Made by a program: the position numbers and the translations under genes. Under the pieces are notes generated by a model. That model was not told the origin of the DNA. It saw only the letters and a list, made by a program, of their open reading frames with translations, and made no database searches. Positions 37,483 through 46,091 of a stretch of DNA of 64,000 nt are shown one piece after another. This stretch comes from Syntrophobacterales bacterium (GTDB lineage: Bacteria > Desulfobacterota > Syntrophorhabdia > Syntrophorhabdales > Syntrophorhabdaceae): positions 18,392 through 82,391 of the forward strand of contig JAISPL010000028.1 of the NCBI GenBank assembly GCA_031274925.1, read 5' to 3'. Numbering within the stretch: the first letter of the stretch is position 1; the number at the start of each line of letters is the position of its first letter.

Positions 37483-38012
37483 TACGACCTCACCAGCACT
37501 ACTTCATCTTTGCTGTCCACCTCACGAAGCCTGACGAGGACCTCTTCGCCGGGGCCAACGGCGTAAAAGACCCCCACGTAATCAGGGTGAATGGGGAGCT
37601 CTCTTTGACCCCGGTCCACAAGAACAGCGAGATGGATCTTATTGGGTCTCCCAAGGTCCATAATGGCGTCTATGGCCGCTCTTATAGTTCGCCCGGTATG
37701 AATAACGTCGTCCACCAAGACGAGTGTCATGTCGTTCACGTTGAAAGGTATCTCGGTCTTCTTCAGGATTGGCGTCTTAAGCTTGAAGATGTCGTCCCTG
37801 TACATGGTTATATCAAGCACACCGACTGGAAGGGATGTCTTTTCCACTTCAAGCACTTTATCTCTGATCCTGCTCGCCAGATGAACCCCCCTTGTCCGTA
37901 TTCCTATAAGGCTCAGCGATCCGCATCCCTGGTTCTTTTCAATTATTTCATGAGTAATCCTGTTGATGGTTCTTTCAAGAGCTTTCTTGTCAAGCAGGGC
38001 TTTGGTCTTCAT
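37482..38012 (-). CDS. pyrR: PyrR bifunctional regulator / uracil phosphoribosyltransferase
   Basis: A 176-residue PRT-fold protein. The PRPP-binding loop [17 protein letters not shown] lies near 97-113, and [13 protein letters not shown] is typical of PyrR. In Firmicutes PyrR senses UMP and binds pyr leader RNA to cause attenuation; in other bacteria it may act differently. The promoter I see here leaves almost no leader RNA, so attenuation ahead of the first gene looks unlikely. Its ATG overlaps the ferredoxin stop codon by one base. Confidence 0.92.
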   Translation of the reverse strand: MKTKALLDKKALERTINRITHEIIEKNQGCGSLSLIGIRTRGVHLASRIRDKVLEVEKTSLPVGVLDITMYRDDIFKLKTPILKKTEIPFNVNDMTLVLVDDVIHTGRTIRAAIDAIMDLGRPNKIHLAVLVDRGQRELPIHPDYVGVFYAVGPGEEVLVRLREVDSKDEVVLVRS

Positions 38013-38191
38013 CAGTCATCCATCCTGATTGCATTATCAGGACACATATCCACACATGACGCACACTCTATACAGTCCTCGGAGTTTGCCGCCACGACAT
38101 CTTCATCCTGGAAAACAAATACTTCGTAAGGACAAATTTCAACACATTCCAGACATTTTTTACATAACTCTTGGGAAATGTAGGGTCTCAT
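38012..38191 (-). CDS. 2[4Fe-4S] ferredoxin leading the pyr operon
   Basis: A 59-residue ferredoxin read directly from the sequence. Its two cluster motifs are CKKCLECVEICPYE near 10-23 and CIECASCVDMCPDN near 40-53. It is first in the unit ferredoxin-pyrR-pyrB-pyrC, with its stop overlapping the pyrR ATG, so co-expression with pyrimidine genes is very likely. A reason may be dihydroorotate oxidation, which needs an Fe-S route in anaerobes, but no dihydroorotate dehydrogenase gene is here; that link is inference. A weak AAGG precedes the ATG. Confidence 0.9.
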   Translation of the reverse strand: MRPYISQELCKKCLECVEICPYEVFVFQDEDVVAANSEDCIECASCVDMCPDNAIRMDD

Positions 38192-38204
38192 TTACCTTGT
38201 TACT

Positions 38205-38233
38205 ATAATAATGGGTACAAGAAAAAAAATCAA
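38205..38233 (-). promoter_or_regulatory. Predicted sigma-70 promoter of the ferredoxin-pyrR-pyrB-pyrC operon
   Basis: On the minus strand, TTGATT (38233-38228) and TATTAT (38210-38205) are spaced exactly 17 bases apart. Transcription would start near 38198, only about seven bases before the ferredoxin ATG at 38191. Confidence 0.6.
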
Positions 38234-38386
38234 TCAAGAAAAATGGAAGAGCCATGCTGTATCACGATTTACACGAGGTTCTTTGTAGTTTACAAGGAGC
38301 GGCTATTCCTGATATGATGATGAATAAAATTCGGGCAAGATAGTGAGCGAAACAAACAAACCGAATATGATTTATGGACCGTTGCC

Positions 38387-38872
38387 ATGGTGATACTTGG
38401 CATTGATCCTGGGCTAGCCAGTACGGGTTTTGGCGCGATTGCCTGCAATGGTCCGGAACCGCGTCTTTTGAGGTGTGGCTACATAAAGACATCAACCGCG
38501 GATGCCATGTCGCAGAGGCTGTTCAGTATCTATTCCGATCTCAATCACTTGGTGAAAGCGGTGCGGCCTGATCTTGTAGCGGTTGAAAATGTATTCTCCT
38601 TGGTGAAGTATCCGAGGGCGGGCATTGTGCTGGGTGGTGTTGTTGGTATCATATATCTTTGCGTGGTTCAGAACAACCTGACAATGAAAGAGATAACGCC
38701 GAAAGAGATAAAAAATGCCCTCGTAGGATGCGGCAGTGCCGATAAAAGCCAGGTAAAAAGGACGGTCCAAGCTGCGCTTAAAGTGGATGGCATCAAGTCC
38801 TTTCATGCTGCGGATGCCTTGGCTGTGGCTCTTACCGCGTTGTACAGGACTTCTCCAGAGCGTGTCGGATGA
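38387..38872 (+). CDS. ruvC: Holliday junction resolvase RuvC
   Basis: A 161-residue endonuclease that cuts Holliday junctions. The acidic catalytic set is D7 (GIDPGLAST), E67 (AVENVF) and the HAADALAVAL segment with H140 and D143. It is the first gene of ruvC-ruvA-ruvB, each pair overlapping by 4 bases. Confidence 0.95.
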   Translation: MVILGIDPGLASTGFGAIACNGPEPRLLRCGYIKTSTADAMSQRLFSIYSDLNHLVKAVRPDLVAVENVFSLVKYPRAGIVLGGVVGIIYLCVVQNNLTMKEITPKEIKNALVGCGSADKSQVKRTVQAALKVDGIKSFHAADALAVALTALYRTSPERVG

Positions 38873-39483
38873 TAGCGTATCTCGAAGGAAAACTTAAAAA
38901 TATTTACGAAGACAGGCTCATACTGCTCGTGAACGGGATAGGTTACGATGTGCTGGTTCCGGCTTATGTCATGCTTGAGGTGAGGAGGACCGCTAAACTT
39001 GACAGTCCCATTAGCCTTCATATTTCGTTCAATCAAACGGAGCGTCAACCAAAACCTGTTCTTGTTGGCTTCAAGAACGAGTTAGACAAGGAGTTCTTTG
39101 AGCTGTTTATTTCGGTGGAGGACATAGGGCCTTCCGCCGCTATAAGAGCTCTCGCGAGGTCGGTTAGGGAAATAGCGCACTGGATAGAAGAGAAGGATAT
39201 AAAAGCCCTGAGGCAGCTGAAAGGTATAGGCGAAAGGAAAGCCGAGAAAATTGTAGCGACTTTACGTGGGAAAGTTGCAAAATATGCAATGATACCAGAG
39301 GTCGAGATTCCTCCGGGAGAGACGGAGGATTTCAGAAAGGAAGTGGAATACGTATTAATCACTCAGTTGGGCCACAAAGTACTGGAAGCAAGAAAGATGA
39401 TCGACGAGGCAATGAAAAGGAGTCCAGATATTTCATCTTCAGAAGGATTGTTTGAAGAGGTTTATCGGGGTCAGAGAAAATGA
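38869..39483 (+). CDS. ruvA: Holliday junction DNA helicase subunit RuvA
   Basis: A 204-residue junction-binding protein. The N-terminal OB fold begins MIAYLEGKL and includes GIGYDVLVP. Two helix-hairpin-helix motifs are visible, the second as [19 protein letters not shown] near 115-133. The C-terminal domain that contacts RuvB is present. It forms the tetramer that targets RuvB to junctions. Confidence 0.95.
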   Translation: MIAYLEGKLKNIYEDRLILLVNGIGYDVLVPAYVMLEVRRTAKLDSPISLHISFNQTERQPKPVLVGFKNELDKEFFELFISVEDIGPSAAIRALARSVREIAHWIEEKDIKALRQLKGIGERKAEKIVATLRGKVAKYAMIPEVEIPPGETEDFRKEVEYVLITQLGHKVLEARKMIDEAMKRSPDISSSEGLFEEVYRGQRK

Positions 39484-40532
39484 TAAACGAAGAGACCGAC
39501 GTTAATGCCTTGTTAAAGCAGACAGAGGAGAGCCGCACATTAGATGATGAGAACAGCGTTTCTTTGAGGCCATCCATACTCTCCGAATATGTAGGACAGG
39601 ACAAGGTAGTCGAGACCCTCAAGATAGCAGTCGAGGCGGCGAAACAACGAAAAGAGCCGTTGGAACACATTCTTTTTAACGGGCCGCCTGGATTAGGAAA
39701 GACCACGCTTGCTCACATCATCGCCAATGAGATGGGTACGAGGATCATAATGTCTTCCGGGCCTGCGCTTGAGAAGGGCGGCGATCTGATGGGGTTGCTC
39801 ACTCATATGGAGAGAGGCGATGTGTTCTTTATTGATGAGATTCACAGGATGCCGAAGGTAGTGGAAGAATTCCTATATCCTGCCATGGAAGACTTTGCGG
39901 TCGATTTTATCTTCGATAAGGGTGTTCACGCGAGGACTCACAGGTACAGACTCGAACATTTTACTCTCATCGGCGCGACAACAAGATCTGGGCTTCTCTC
40001 ATCTCCCCTCAGAGAGCGGTTCGGCATTACAAGAGACCTTGATTTTTATACCGAAGCCGATCTTATAAAGATTATAAAGCGATCTGCCGTGATACTTAAT
40101 GTGCCTATAAATGAGGATGGGGCTTATGAAACGGCGAGAAGGGCGAGGGGTACTCCGCGGGTGGCCAACAAGCTGCTCAAGCGGGTACGTGATTACGCTC
40201 AGGTAAGGGCGGACGGGAAGATCACGGGAAAGATCGCAGTGGAAGCGCTGTTCCTTGAAGGGATTGATGGATATGGCCTCGGAGAAATCGACCGAAGACT
40301 GCTTACTACCATCATAGTCAATTACAATGGAGGGCCTGTGGGTATTGAGGCGCTGGCGGCTACACTGCAGCTTGAGTCAGACGTGCTTCTTGAGGTGGTG
40401 GAGCCCTATTTGCTAAAAACAGGCTTTGTTATCAGAACGTCCCAAGGGAGAAGGGCTTCTCCAATGGCTTTCTCTCATCTTGGAATCCCTTATAAGAGCT
40501 CCCATGTTTCGTCAGGACTGTTCGATAAATAA
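39480..40532 (+). CDS. ruvB: Holliday junction branch-migration ATPase RuvB
   Basis: A 350-residue AAA+ motor. [13 protein letters not shown] leads to Walker A GPPGLGKT (68-75), Walker B with FIDEIHRMP near 116-124, and the sensor and arginine-finger segment [20 protein letters not shown]-terminal winged helix binds DNA. Length is normal. Confidence 0.96.
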   Translation: MINEETDVNALLKQTEESRTLDDENSVSLRPSILSEYVGQDKVVETLKIAVEAAKQRKEPLEHILFNGPPGLGKTTLAHIIANEMGTRIIMSSGPALEKGGDLMGLLTHMERGDVFFIDEIHRMPKVVEEFLYPAMEDFAVDFIFDKGVHARTHRYRLEHFTLIGATTRSGLLSSPLRERFGITRDLDFYTEADLIKIIKRSAVILNVPINEDGAYETARRARGTPRVANKLLKRVRDYAQVRADGKITGKIAVEALFLEGIDGYGLGEIDRRLLTTIIVNYNGGPVGIEALAATLQLESDVLLEVVEPYLLKTGFVIRTSQGRRASPMAFSHLGIPYKSSHVSSGLFDK

Positions 40533-40927
40533 GCCCGCCTGAAGTCGATAGCGAGGGTGATTTTAAGCCGTCAATCGAAAAACTGGCCGGTGGGCTATCT
40601 TAATCGGCCTTTCCCATTTAACCTGACGCCCTCTTTATTTGTTATGTCGTCTTCTAGTATCAAATTATATTCCCTTTTTGAATCTCTACGGGTCTAATTC
40701 CCCGCCTCTTGGGACGCTGCCTAATAGTCTATTGTAAACCTCGGGATACCCCGCCTTGCGGCGGGGAAGTTCATTTCCTGATCATCGTTTCTGCGTGGCA
40801 TTTATTGATTCCCTCTCTGTAATATTTTGTATATTATGGGGAATATCAGATCATGATCAGGTTTGGAGCAGGGCGAATAAGGATTGCGAGAGAAAAGAAA
40901 GGAGAGGGATAGCCCGATTCCTTTCTT
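40533..40927. other. Intergenic stretch holding a REP-like repeat
   Basis: About 395 bases between convergent ruvB and csp. It contains copy 2 of the REP-like element at 40681-40775. No gene or clear terminator was found. Confidence 0.5.
40681..40775 (+). repeat. REP-like palindromic repeat, copy 2
   Basis: A ~95-base element matching 19641-19739: it begins with the same AATCTCTACGGGTCTAATTC block, keeps the GGGATACCCCGCC hairpin (CCCCGCC, loop TTGC, GGCGGGG), and ends GTTCATT. The two differ by small indels and scattered substitutions. Confidence 0.8.
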
Positions 40928-41131
40928 TTATTCCGACTTCACCACATTTGCGGCCTGTGGGCCTTTCGGACCTTTGACTACTTCAAAGTCAACGCGTTCC
41001 CCGGTTTTTAACGTCTTAAATCCATCCTGTTTAATTGCAGAAAAATGCACAAAGACGTCCTCTCCGTTGTCTTGTTCAATAAAGCCATACCCCTTCGAAT
41101 CGTTGAACCATTTAACTTTACCTACTGGCAT
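40928..41131 (-). CDS. Cold-shock-domain protein
   Basis: A 67-residue OB-fold nucleic-acid-binding protein. [16 protein letters not shown] carries RNP1, and DVFVHFSAI carries RNP2. [10 protein letters not shown] is the usual C-terminus. The ATG at 41131 gives the family's normal length and has GGGG about 10 bases upstream; a start six codons earlier is possible. Csp proteins melt RNA structure, especially after cold shock. Confidence 0.95.
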   Translation of the reverse strand: MPVGKVKWFNDSKGYGFIEQDNGEDVFVHFSAIKQDGFKTLKTGERVDFEVVKGPKGPQAANVVKSE

Positions 41132-41447
41132 ACCACGAACCCCTTTCATTGTGTAATATTAAAACAGTTATACTTTGATTTAATATTTATTCTCATTGAA
41201 AAAGATGTGTCAAGTGAAATCTTGAGAAATAAAAAATTATTTCAAACATTTTCTGAACACGCCAAAGAGGCGTATATCAACAGTTTTTCGGCTTAGAAAT
41301 GTATACATGATCGGAGAATCAGCGTCTATTCGACTTTGCTGAATATTGTTCTGGTTCAATTATTATTTGAGTGAAAGATCTTTTCCACGTATAATGTGGA
41401 GGATGCTGACTATCCTTAAGTTAAAGGCATAACAGAAACAGGCGATT
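41132..41447. other. Leader region between divergent csp and cobA-hemD
   Basis: About 315 A/T-rich bases between divergent genes. It likely carries the csp 5' UTR and both promoters, but no element could be assigned firmly. Confidence 0.4.
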
Positions 41448-42950
41448 ATGGGAAAAATATTTTTAGTTGGGGCCGGCCCTGGTGATCCGAAACTTATTAC
41501 CGTCAAAGGAATGGAACTGATACGTCGTGCTGATTCCATCATATATGACTACTTGGCGAATGATAGCCTCCTTGGGTTTGCAGGAAAGGGCGTGGAGCTT
41601 ATCTATGTGGGGAAGCAGGCTTCCAGGCACGCGATGTCACAAGGTGAGATTAATGATTTGCTTGCGAGGAAAGCTCGCGAAAAAGAGATTGTAGTGCGGC
41701 TTAAGGGGGGGGACCCCTATGTGTTCGGCAGGGGAGGAGAAGAAGCAGTTTATTTAGCCGACCTGGGAATTGAATTTGAAATTGTCCCTGGTGTTACGTC
41801 AGCGATATCCGTACCTTCCTATGCTGGTGTACCTTTGACTCACAGAGAATATGCCTCCACGGTTGCCTTCGTGACAGGGCATGAGGACGAAACAAAGGCA
41901 GGCTCAACTATCAAATGGCATGAGCTTGCGCTCGGGGTTGATACTATCGTATTCCTCATGGGAATAAAGCATCTGAAAGAGATAAAAGAGAGGTTGATTG
42001 AAGAAGGCAGGGCTGCCGATACCCCCGCCTGCGTCATACAGTGGGGCACCATGCCACAGCAACGGGTAGTGACGGGGCCATTGAAAGACATTGATGCGCT
42101 GGCGAGCAAGGCCAACATTAAACCCCCGGGCATCATCGTGGTGGGAGATGTGGTGACTCTCAGGGAAAAACTTAAATGGTTCGAGAAAAAACCTCTTTTT
42201 GGAAAGAAGATCGCCGTTACCCGGGCGCCTCATCAGTCGATGAAGCTCGGCGAATTACTTACTGAAAGGGGAGCTGAAGCACTTTATATTGCCACCATAA
42301 ACATAGTTCCTATCAAACCTAACGACCGGCTCAGGGAGGCGATAGACAGGATCAGTAAATACTTTTGTATAATCTTTACGAGTGTGAACGGCGCATCCAT
42401 ATTTTTTGACGCACTATTCGCTCAAGGGATGGACGCTAGGTCTTTGGCTGGAGTAAAAGTGCTGCCAATAGGGACGGCTACAGCTGAATTTTTAGAATCA
42501 AAGGGATTAATGCCGGATTTTATCCCGAAAAAGTTTACTTCAGAAGGGATTATCGAAGTATTAGAAGGAAAAGTAAAAGGGCGACGATTCTTGTTGCCGA
42601 GGGCGGAACAGGCCCGCAACGTGATAGCAAAATTTATAAGTGATCATGGCGGTCTATGCGATGTAATCCCCGTTTACAGGACGACACTTCCGGACAACAC
42701 CGAGTTGCCTGCCGAGAAGCCTGACATTGTGACGTTTACAAGCGCCTCAACGGTGGAAAATTTTATCACCCTCTTCGGTAAGGAGATGTTTGAAACGACA
42801 TCCGTTGCCTCCATAGGGCCCATCACTACGGAAACACTGACGAAGCATCAGGTGAGGGTGGATATTGAGGCTTCCCGATATGATATCAAGGGTCTTGTCG
42901 ACGCTATTGTAGAAACAGTGAGCCGACAAATGGCCGAAAAAAGCACATAA
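41448..42950 (+). CDS. Fused uroporphyrinogen-III methyltransferase / uroporphyrinogen-III synthase
   Basis: A 500-residue two-domain tetrapyrrole enzyme. Residues 1-~245 are the SAM-dependent CobA/SUMT domain: VGAGPGDPKLITVKG, VRLKGGDPYVFGRGGEE and VPGVTSAISVPSYAGVPLTHR. Residues ~250-495 are HemD, with VTRAPHQSMKLGELL and VTFTSASTVENF. Together they make precorrin-2 from hydroxymethylbilane, the branch point to cobalamin and siroheme. The fusion is common in anaerobes. No other hem genes flank it, while cobU-cobS-cobC lies at 13-15 kb. Confidence 0.94.
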   Translation: MGKIFLVGAGPGDPKLITVKGMELIRRADSIIYDYLANDSLLGFAGKGVELIYVGKQASRHAMSQGEINDLLARKAREKEIVVRLKGGDPYVFGRGGEEAVYLADLGIEFEIVPGVTSAISVPSYAGVPLTHREYASTVAFVTGHEDETKAGSTIKWHELALGVDTIVFLMGIKHLKEIKERLIEEGRAADTPACVIQWGTMPQQRVVTGPLKDIDALASKANIKPPGIIVVGDVVTLREKLKWFEKKPLFGKKIAVTRAPHQSMKLGELLTERGAEALYIATINIVPIKPNDRLREAIDRISKYFCIIFTSVNGASIFFDALFAQGMDARSLAGVKVLPIGTATAEFLESKGLMPDFIPKKFTSEGIIEVLEGKVKGRRFLLPRAEQARNVIAKFISDHGGLCDVIPVYRTTLPDNTELPAEKPDIVTFTSASTVENFITLFGKEMFETTSVASIGPITTETLTKHQVRVDIEASRYDIKGLVDAIVETVSRQMAEKST

Positions 42951-43082
42951 GACAACCTTAAAGATCGTTTAGGTGTGTTCCCGTCACAAAGCAACGGTCT
43001 GGACCTTGCGGTCATCAGAGCACCTAAGCGACATCATTCTCGACACCTGCAGTCCCAAGAGGAAATTGGTTGCTGGAAAATT

Positions 43083-43238
43083 TTACGCCTTTACGTCCTT
43101 TATTTTTCTCTTGATTGTCTTCTCTTTGTCGTTAGGGAAGTCTGCCTTGATATAGACAGTTTTTGAAAATACGCTCTGAACGGTCCCTTCCATTTCTTTT
43201 TTTGCAAAAGAGAATTTTACTTTGTCTCCTGACTTCAT
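43083..43238 (-). CDS. Small basic protein, 51 residues
   Basis: A short gene read from the sequence, starting four bases after the FmdB-like stop codon. It encodes MKSGDKVKFSFAKKEMEG at the N-terminus and a Lys-rich end. The N-terminal half looks like a small SH3/KOW-type beta barrel (SGDKVKFSF, MEGTVQSVF, KTVYIKADF). I do not recognise a named family. Tight spacing to the zinc-ribbon gene suggests co-translation. Nucleic acid binding is a guess from charge and fold-like pattern. Confidence 0.72.
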   Translation of the reverse strand: MKSGDKVKFSFAKKEMEGTVQSVFSKTVYIKADFPNDKEKTIKRKIKDVKA

Positions 43239-43242
43239 TTAA

Positions 43243-43581
43243 TTAACCCCCAGCCTGACCGGCACTTTTAGTCTCGGTTGTTGCCTCTGACTTCGTCTCT
43301 GTTTTTGTCTCAACTGGCGCCTCTGACTTCGTCTCTGTTTTTGTCTCAGAGGTCACATCTTCCTTTGTTTCCTTGTATTTTGCGCCCCCCACCGTGTCTA
43401 TCGGCTTCTTGTAATCTGTTACGTACCATCCGGTACCCTTTAAATGAAACGAACATTGGGAAACTAATTTGTTGAGCACCGCCCCGCACTCTCGGCACTC
43501 TGTCAAAGGATCGTCTCCTATTTTCTGGAATATTTCAAAGGTCTTACCACAACCAGTGCATTCATATTCGTAAATTGGCAT
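43243..43581 (-). CDS. FmdB-family zinc-ribbon protein with repeat tail
   Basis: A 112-residue protein. The N-terminal MPIYEYECTGCGKTFE and ECRECGAVL form the FmdB/CxxC-CxxC zinc ribbon (C8, C11, C29, C32). Residues ~77-108 are a low-complexity Thr/Glu/Lys tail built from a 12-residue repeat, matched by a 36-base direct repeat in the DNA. FmdB proteins are putative regulators; the role is not established. AGGAGG lies upstream of the ATG. Confidence 0.9.
   Translation of the reverse strand: MPIYEYECTGCGKTFEIFQKIGDDPLTECRECGAVLNKLVSQCSFHLKGTGWYVTDYKKPIDTVGGAKYKETKEDVTSETKTETKSEAPVETKTETKSEATTETKSAGQAGG
43283..43354 (-). repeat. 36-base tandem repeat inside the FmdB-like gene
   Basis: Two nearly exact 36-base units, beginning at 43283 and 43319 with GCCTCTGACTTCGTCTCTG, encode two copies of a 12-residue Thr/Glu/Lys-rich unit. 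The copies are close to identical, implying recent duplication or slippage. Confidence 0.85.
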
Positions 43582-44116
43582 ACTACTACCTCCAAGAAAT
43601 CGCTTCGCTAATAGTATAGCCCTATCAAATGGGTTTCGTCAAGTTTAGCTTGTAGGGATTTTGGTTTTGGCAGCGAAGCATGCTTCCAGGCCAAGAAATG
43701 ACCGGCATTTCTTTGAATGGATTTTGCGATATGGGAGCGATAAGCTTCATAAACATGAAGTGAACCGCAATCCATCAACTAGCAAATCCCTCCACCGTTT
43801 GCTCCTCTGATAGAGATGAGGGGTTCTGCCTTGCCAAGATAAGTCTGTCGCTATGGCGAGAGATAGACACTGAAGAGAGGAAGATCACCCTCTAGTTTCC
43901 ACGTCATATGTGCCTCTTGAGATAGAAACGGCAAAGAGTCGCACCCTTCACAGAGGCGTATGACACACGCCGTAATAGACGAAACGAGAGAGGTTCTCCC
44001 TGATCTCTGATCTGATAAGGGATCAGGGAGGATATTGGGATAGATGGCCAAAAAAAGGGGGTGATGACGAAAGACTTGACAAGCATCAAGATTCATGATT
44101 TTTATGAGGAGTTTAG
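43582..44116. other. Intergenic stretch with fragmented repeat and hairpin
   Basis: About 535 bases. It holds the diverged repeat described at 43787-43990 and a hairpin TCCCTGATC...GATCAGGGA (43997-44029). GAGGAG before 44117 serves the next gene. No gene is supported. Confidence 0.5.
43787..43990 (+). repeat. Diverged intergenic repeat, locus A
   Basis: Three blocks also occur in the same order at 55985-56400. They are TCCACCGTTTGCT with GATAGAGATGA nearby; a block around ACTGAAGAGAGGAAGATCACC; and AGGCGTATG followed by TAATAGACGAAACGAGA (17 exact bases). Spacing differs between loci, so one has gained or lost sequence. Family unknown. Confidence 0.65.
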
Positions 44117-44950
44117 GTGAATACCGTGGTGAATATTCTTCAGATAGATGTGGAAGACTGGTATTGCGATCTTGATCCTGTGGAATGGAGAAAACATGAG
44201 CCTAGGGTCGAAACTGCGACGAAAAAAGTATTGTCCATTCTCAGAGAGACAGAGAACCAGGCCACTTTTTTTGTGCTCGGACATGTGGCGGAGAAGTTTC
44301 CTGGCCTTATCGCAAAGATAGACAGCGAAGGGCACGAAGTCGCATCTCACGGATACAGTCACCGGAGAGTCTCTGACCAGACCCCGGGGGAATTCGAAGA
44401 AGATGTGAAAAAATCGATTGCGATTCTTGAAGGAATCACGGGGAAAAAGGTAAAAGGTTATCGGGCGCCGCAATTCACCGTCATGAAGGAGACGCTGTGG
44501 GCTTTGGATATCCTCAAGAAGCAAAAGATGGAATATGATTCCAGTATTTTTCCAGTGAAAACACCCCTTTACGGCATCCCGGACGCCCCGTTATTTCCGT
44601 ACGTGATCAATTCCCAGGAAAATGGCTATGGCCATGGGCTTACAGAAGTCCCCTTATCTGTTTATAAATTACCGATATTAGGGAAAAATATCCCTGTTGC
44701 CGGCGGTTTTTATTTTCGGTTTTTCCCATATTTTTTCCTATCCTATGCGTTAAGGAAGCTTAACAGGAAAGGGAATATAGCTGTCTGTTATATGCATCCA
44801 TGGGAATTGGACCCCGGGAAACCCAGAGTTGAGGGCCTGAAGTGGTATCACTACTACAGGTTGTCGGCGATGGAAGAAAAGTTCCGTAAACTGACCAGGG
44901 ATTTCAGATTTATATCAACACGGGAATGGATAAAAAATGAACGAGGATAA
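44117..44950 (+). CDS. Polysaccharide deacetylase (XrtA/PEP-CTERM-locus type)
   Basis: A 277-residue NodB-fold carbohydrate esterase. ILQIDVEDWY (D11 base and D14 metal ligand), SHGYSHRR (H78, H82 metal ligands) and YRAPQFTV match the family motifs. The C-terminal part (YMHPWELDPGKP) matches DUF3473 of deacetylases in exosortase (XrtA/PEP-CTERM) loci. It deacetylates an N-acetylated exopolysaccharide. No exosortase is in the window. The start is GTG with GAGGAG upstream; it overlaps the methyltransferase gene by 14 bases. Confidence 0.92.
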   Translation: MNTVVNILQIDVEDWYCDLDPVEWRKHEPRVETATKKVLSILRETENQATFFVLGHVAEKFPGLIAKIDSEGHEVASHGYSHRRVSDQTPGEFEEDVKKSIAILEGITGKKVKGYRAPQFTVMKETLWALDILKKQKMEYDSSIFPVKTPLYGIPDAPLFPYVINSQENGYGHGLTEVPLSVYKLPILGKNIPVAGGFYFRFFPYFFLSYALRKLNRKGNIAVCYMHPWELDPGKPRVEGLKWYHYYRLSAMEEKFRKLTRDFRFISTREWIKNERG

Positions 44951-45590
44951 GAAAGTAAAAGACTATTTTACCAGGGCTGCAAAAGATTTCGACGACATAT
45001 ATGACAATAAGGGAGGGCTCATTACGAGGATCGCAAATGTGGTCTTCAGGAGAGGTATGCGAGAGCGTTTTGACCTTGCATTGGATCTTTGCGGTACGGG
45101 CGACCGAACCGTTTTTGACATAGGGTGCGGAGCAGGGAGGTTTACCATCCCCCTTGCGGAACGGGGGATGAAGGTTACCGGGATTGACTATTCTCCGGAA
45201 ATGATCCGCATGGCTAATAACTATGTAAAAATGAAGAAGCAAGACGGGAAGCTTCTTCGGATCATCCATATCTGTGGCGATTTTATGAGCGGGTTCAATA
45301 AAAAGGAGAAGTTTGACGTAACCCTTGCCATGGGTGTTGTCGATTATATCAGGGACCCTGTCCCGTTCCTCAAGAAGATGAAAAATATCACCGCCGGCAG
45401 GATGATTGTTTCTTTCCCCTCAAAGTTTACCCCCCAAATGCCGATCAGAAGAATATGGCTTACGACAAAAGATTGTCCGGTCTTCTTCTATACCCGGTCA
45501 CGAATCGTCGAGTTGTGCGCTGTCGCCAGGATCAATGAGTATGAAATAATTCCCATCAAGGCAGGTTATCTTGTCAAAGCGGAAGTATAG
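44937..45590 (+). CDS. Class I SAM-dependent methyltransferase
   Basis: A 217-residue methyltransferase. SAM-binding motif I is VFDIGCGAGRFTI near 59-71; the acidic residue in VTGIDYSPEM follows, and DVTLAMGVVDYI forms motif IV. The substrate is unknown; position inside the polysaccharide block suggests a sugar or lipid-linked intermediate. It overlaps the deacetylase gene. Confidence 0.87.
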   Translation: MNEDKKVKDYFTRAAKDFDDIYDNKGGLITRIANVVFRRGMRERFDLALDLCGTGDRTVFDIGCGAGRFTIPLAERGMKVTGIDYSPEMIRMANNYVKMKKQDGKLLRIIHICGDFMSGFNKKEKFDVTLAMGVVDYIRDPVPFLKKMKNITAGRMIVSFPSKFTPQMPIRRIWLTTKDCPVFFYTRSRIVELCAVARINEYEIIPIKAGYLVKAEV

Positions 45591-45617
45591 TCACATTTTT
45601 AGGCACGGACTTTACCA

Positions 45618-46091
45618 ATGAATATATATATCGTATCCTCTCCGGGAGGGCATCTAAATGAAACCTTGAGCATGATAGAGGCTTTTAAGGACTGTGACGT
45701 CTATCTTATTACGCTCGGTTTTCCTAACATGAAGGGCTTTTCCTTAGATTGCGTGAAAAAGATATGCCGACTCAAGCTTTTCTTTGACTATTCCGTCAAA
45801 TTCGGATTACCCATTACGCTCCTTGTTGGTATGTTCTCCATGCTTCGTATGTATATCGCCCATCGGCCCCACATGATTTTTTCCGCAGGTTCCGAGATAG
45901 CCCTTCCCGCATTTGTACTCGGGAAATATCTTTTCGGGGCGAAAGTAGTCTATTTAGAAAGTTTTACGAGAATCAAGACGCTCTCCCTTACGGCGAAAAT
46001 CGTCTACCATTTCGCGGACCTTTTCCTTGTACAGTGGGAGGAACTTGCCGCTATGCATGAGAAAGCTCAGTATCAAGGCAGAATTATATGA
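45618..46091 (+). CDS. PssD/Alg14-like glycosyltransferase membrane subunit
   Basis: A 157-residue Alg14-like protein. The N-terminal VSSPGGHLNETLSMIEAF is the glycine-rich GT-B start, with a hydrophobic segment near 55-80 and YLESFTRIKTLS near 113. In Alg13/Alg14-type enzymes this half anchors the catalytic half to the membrane. The two are encoded side by side, overlapping by 4 bases, and should form one GT28-like transferase for exopolysaccharide synthesis. Confidence 0.88.
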   Translation: MNIYIVSSPGGHLNETLSMIEAFKDCDVYLITLGFPNMKGFSLDCVKKICRLKLFFDYSVKFGLPITLLVGMFSMLRMYIAHRPHMIFSAGSEIALPAFVLGKYLFGAKVVYLESFTRIKTLSLTAKIVYHFADLFLVQWEELAAMHEKAQYQGRII

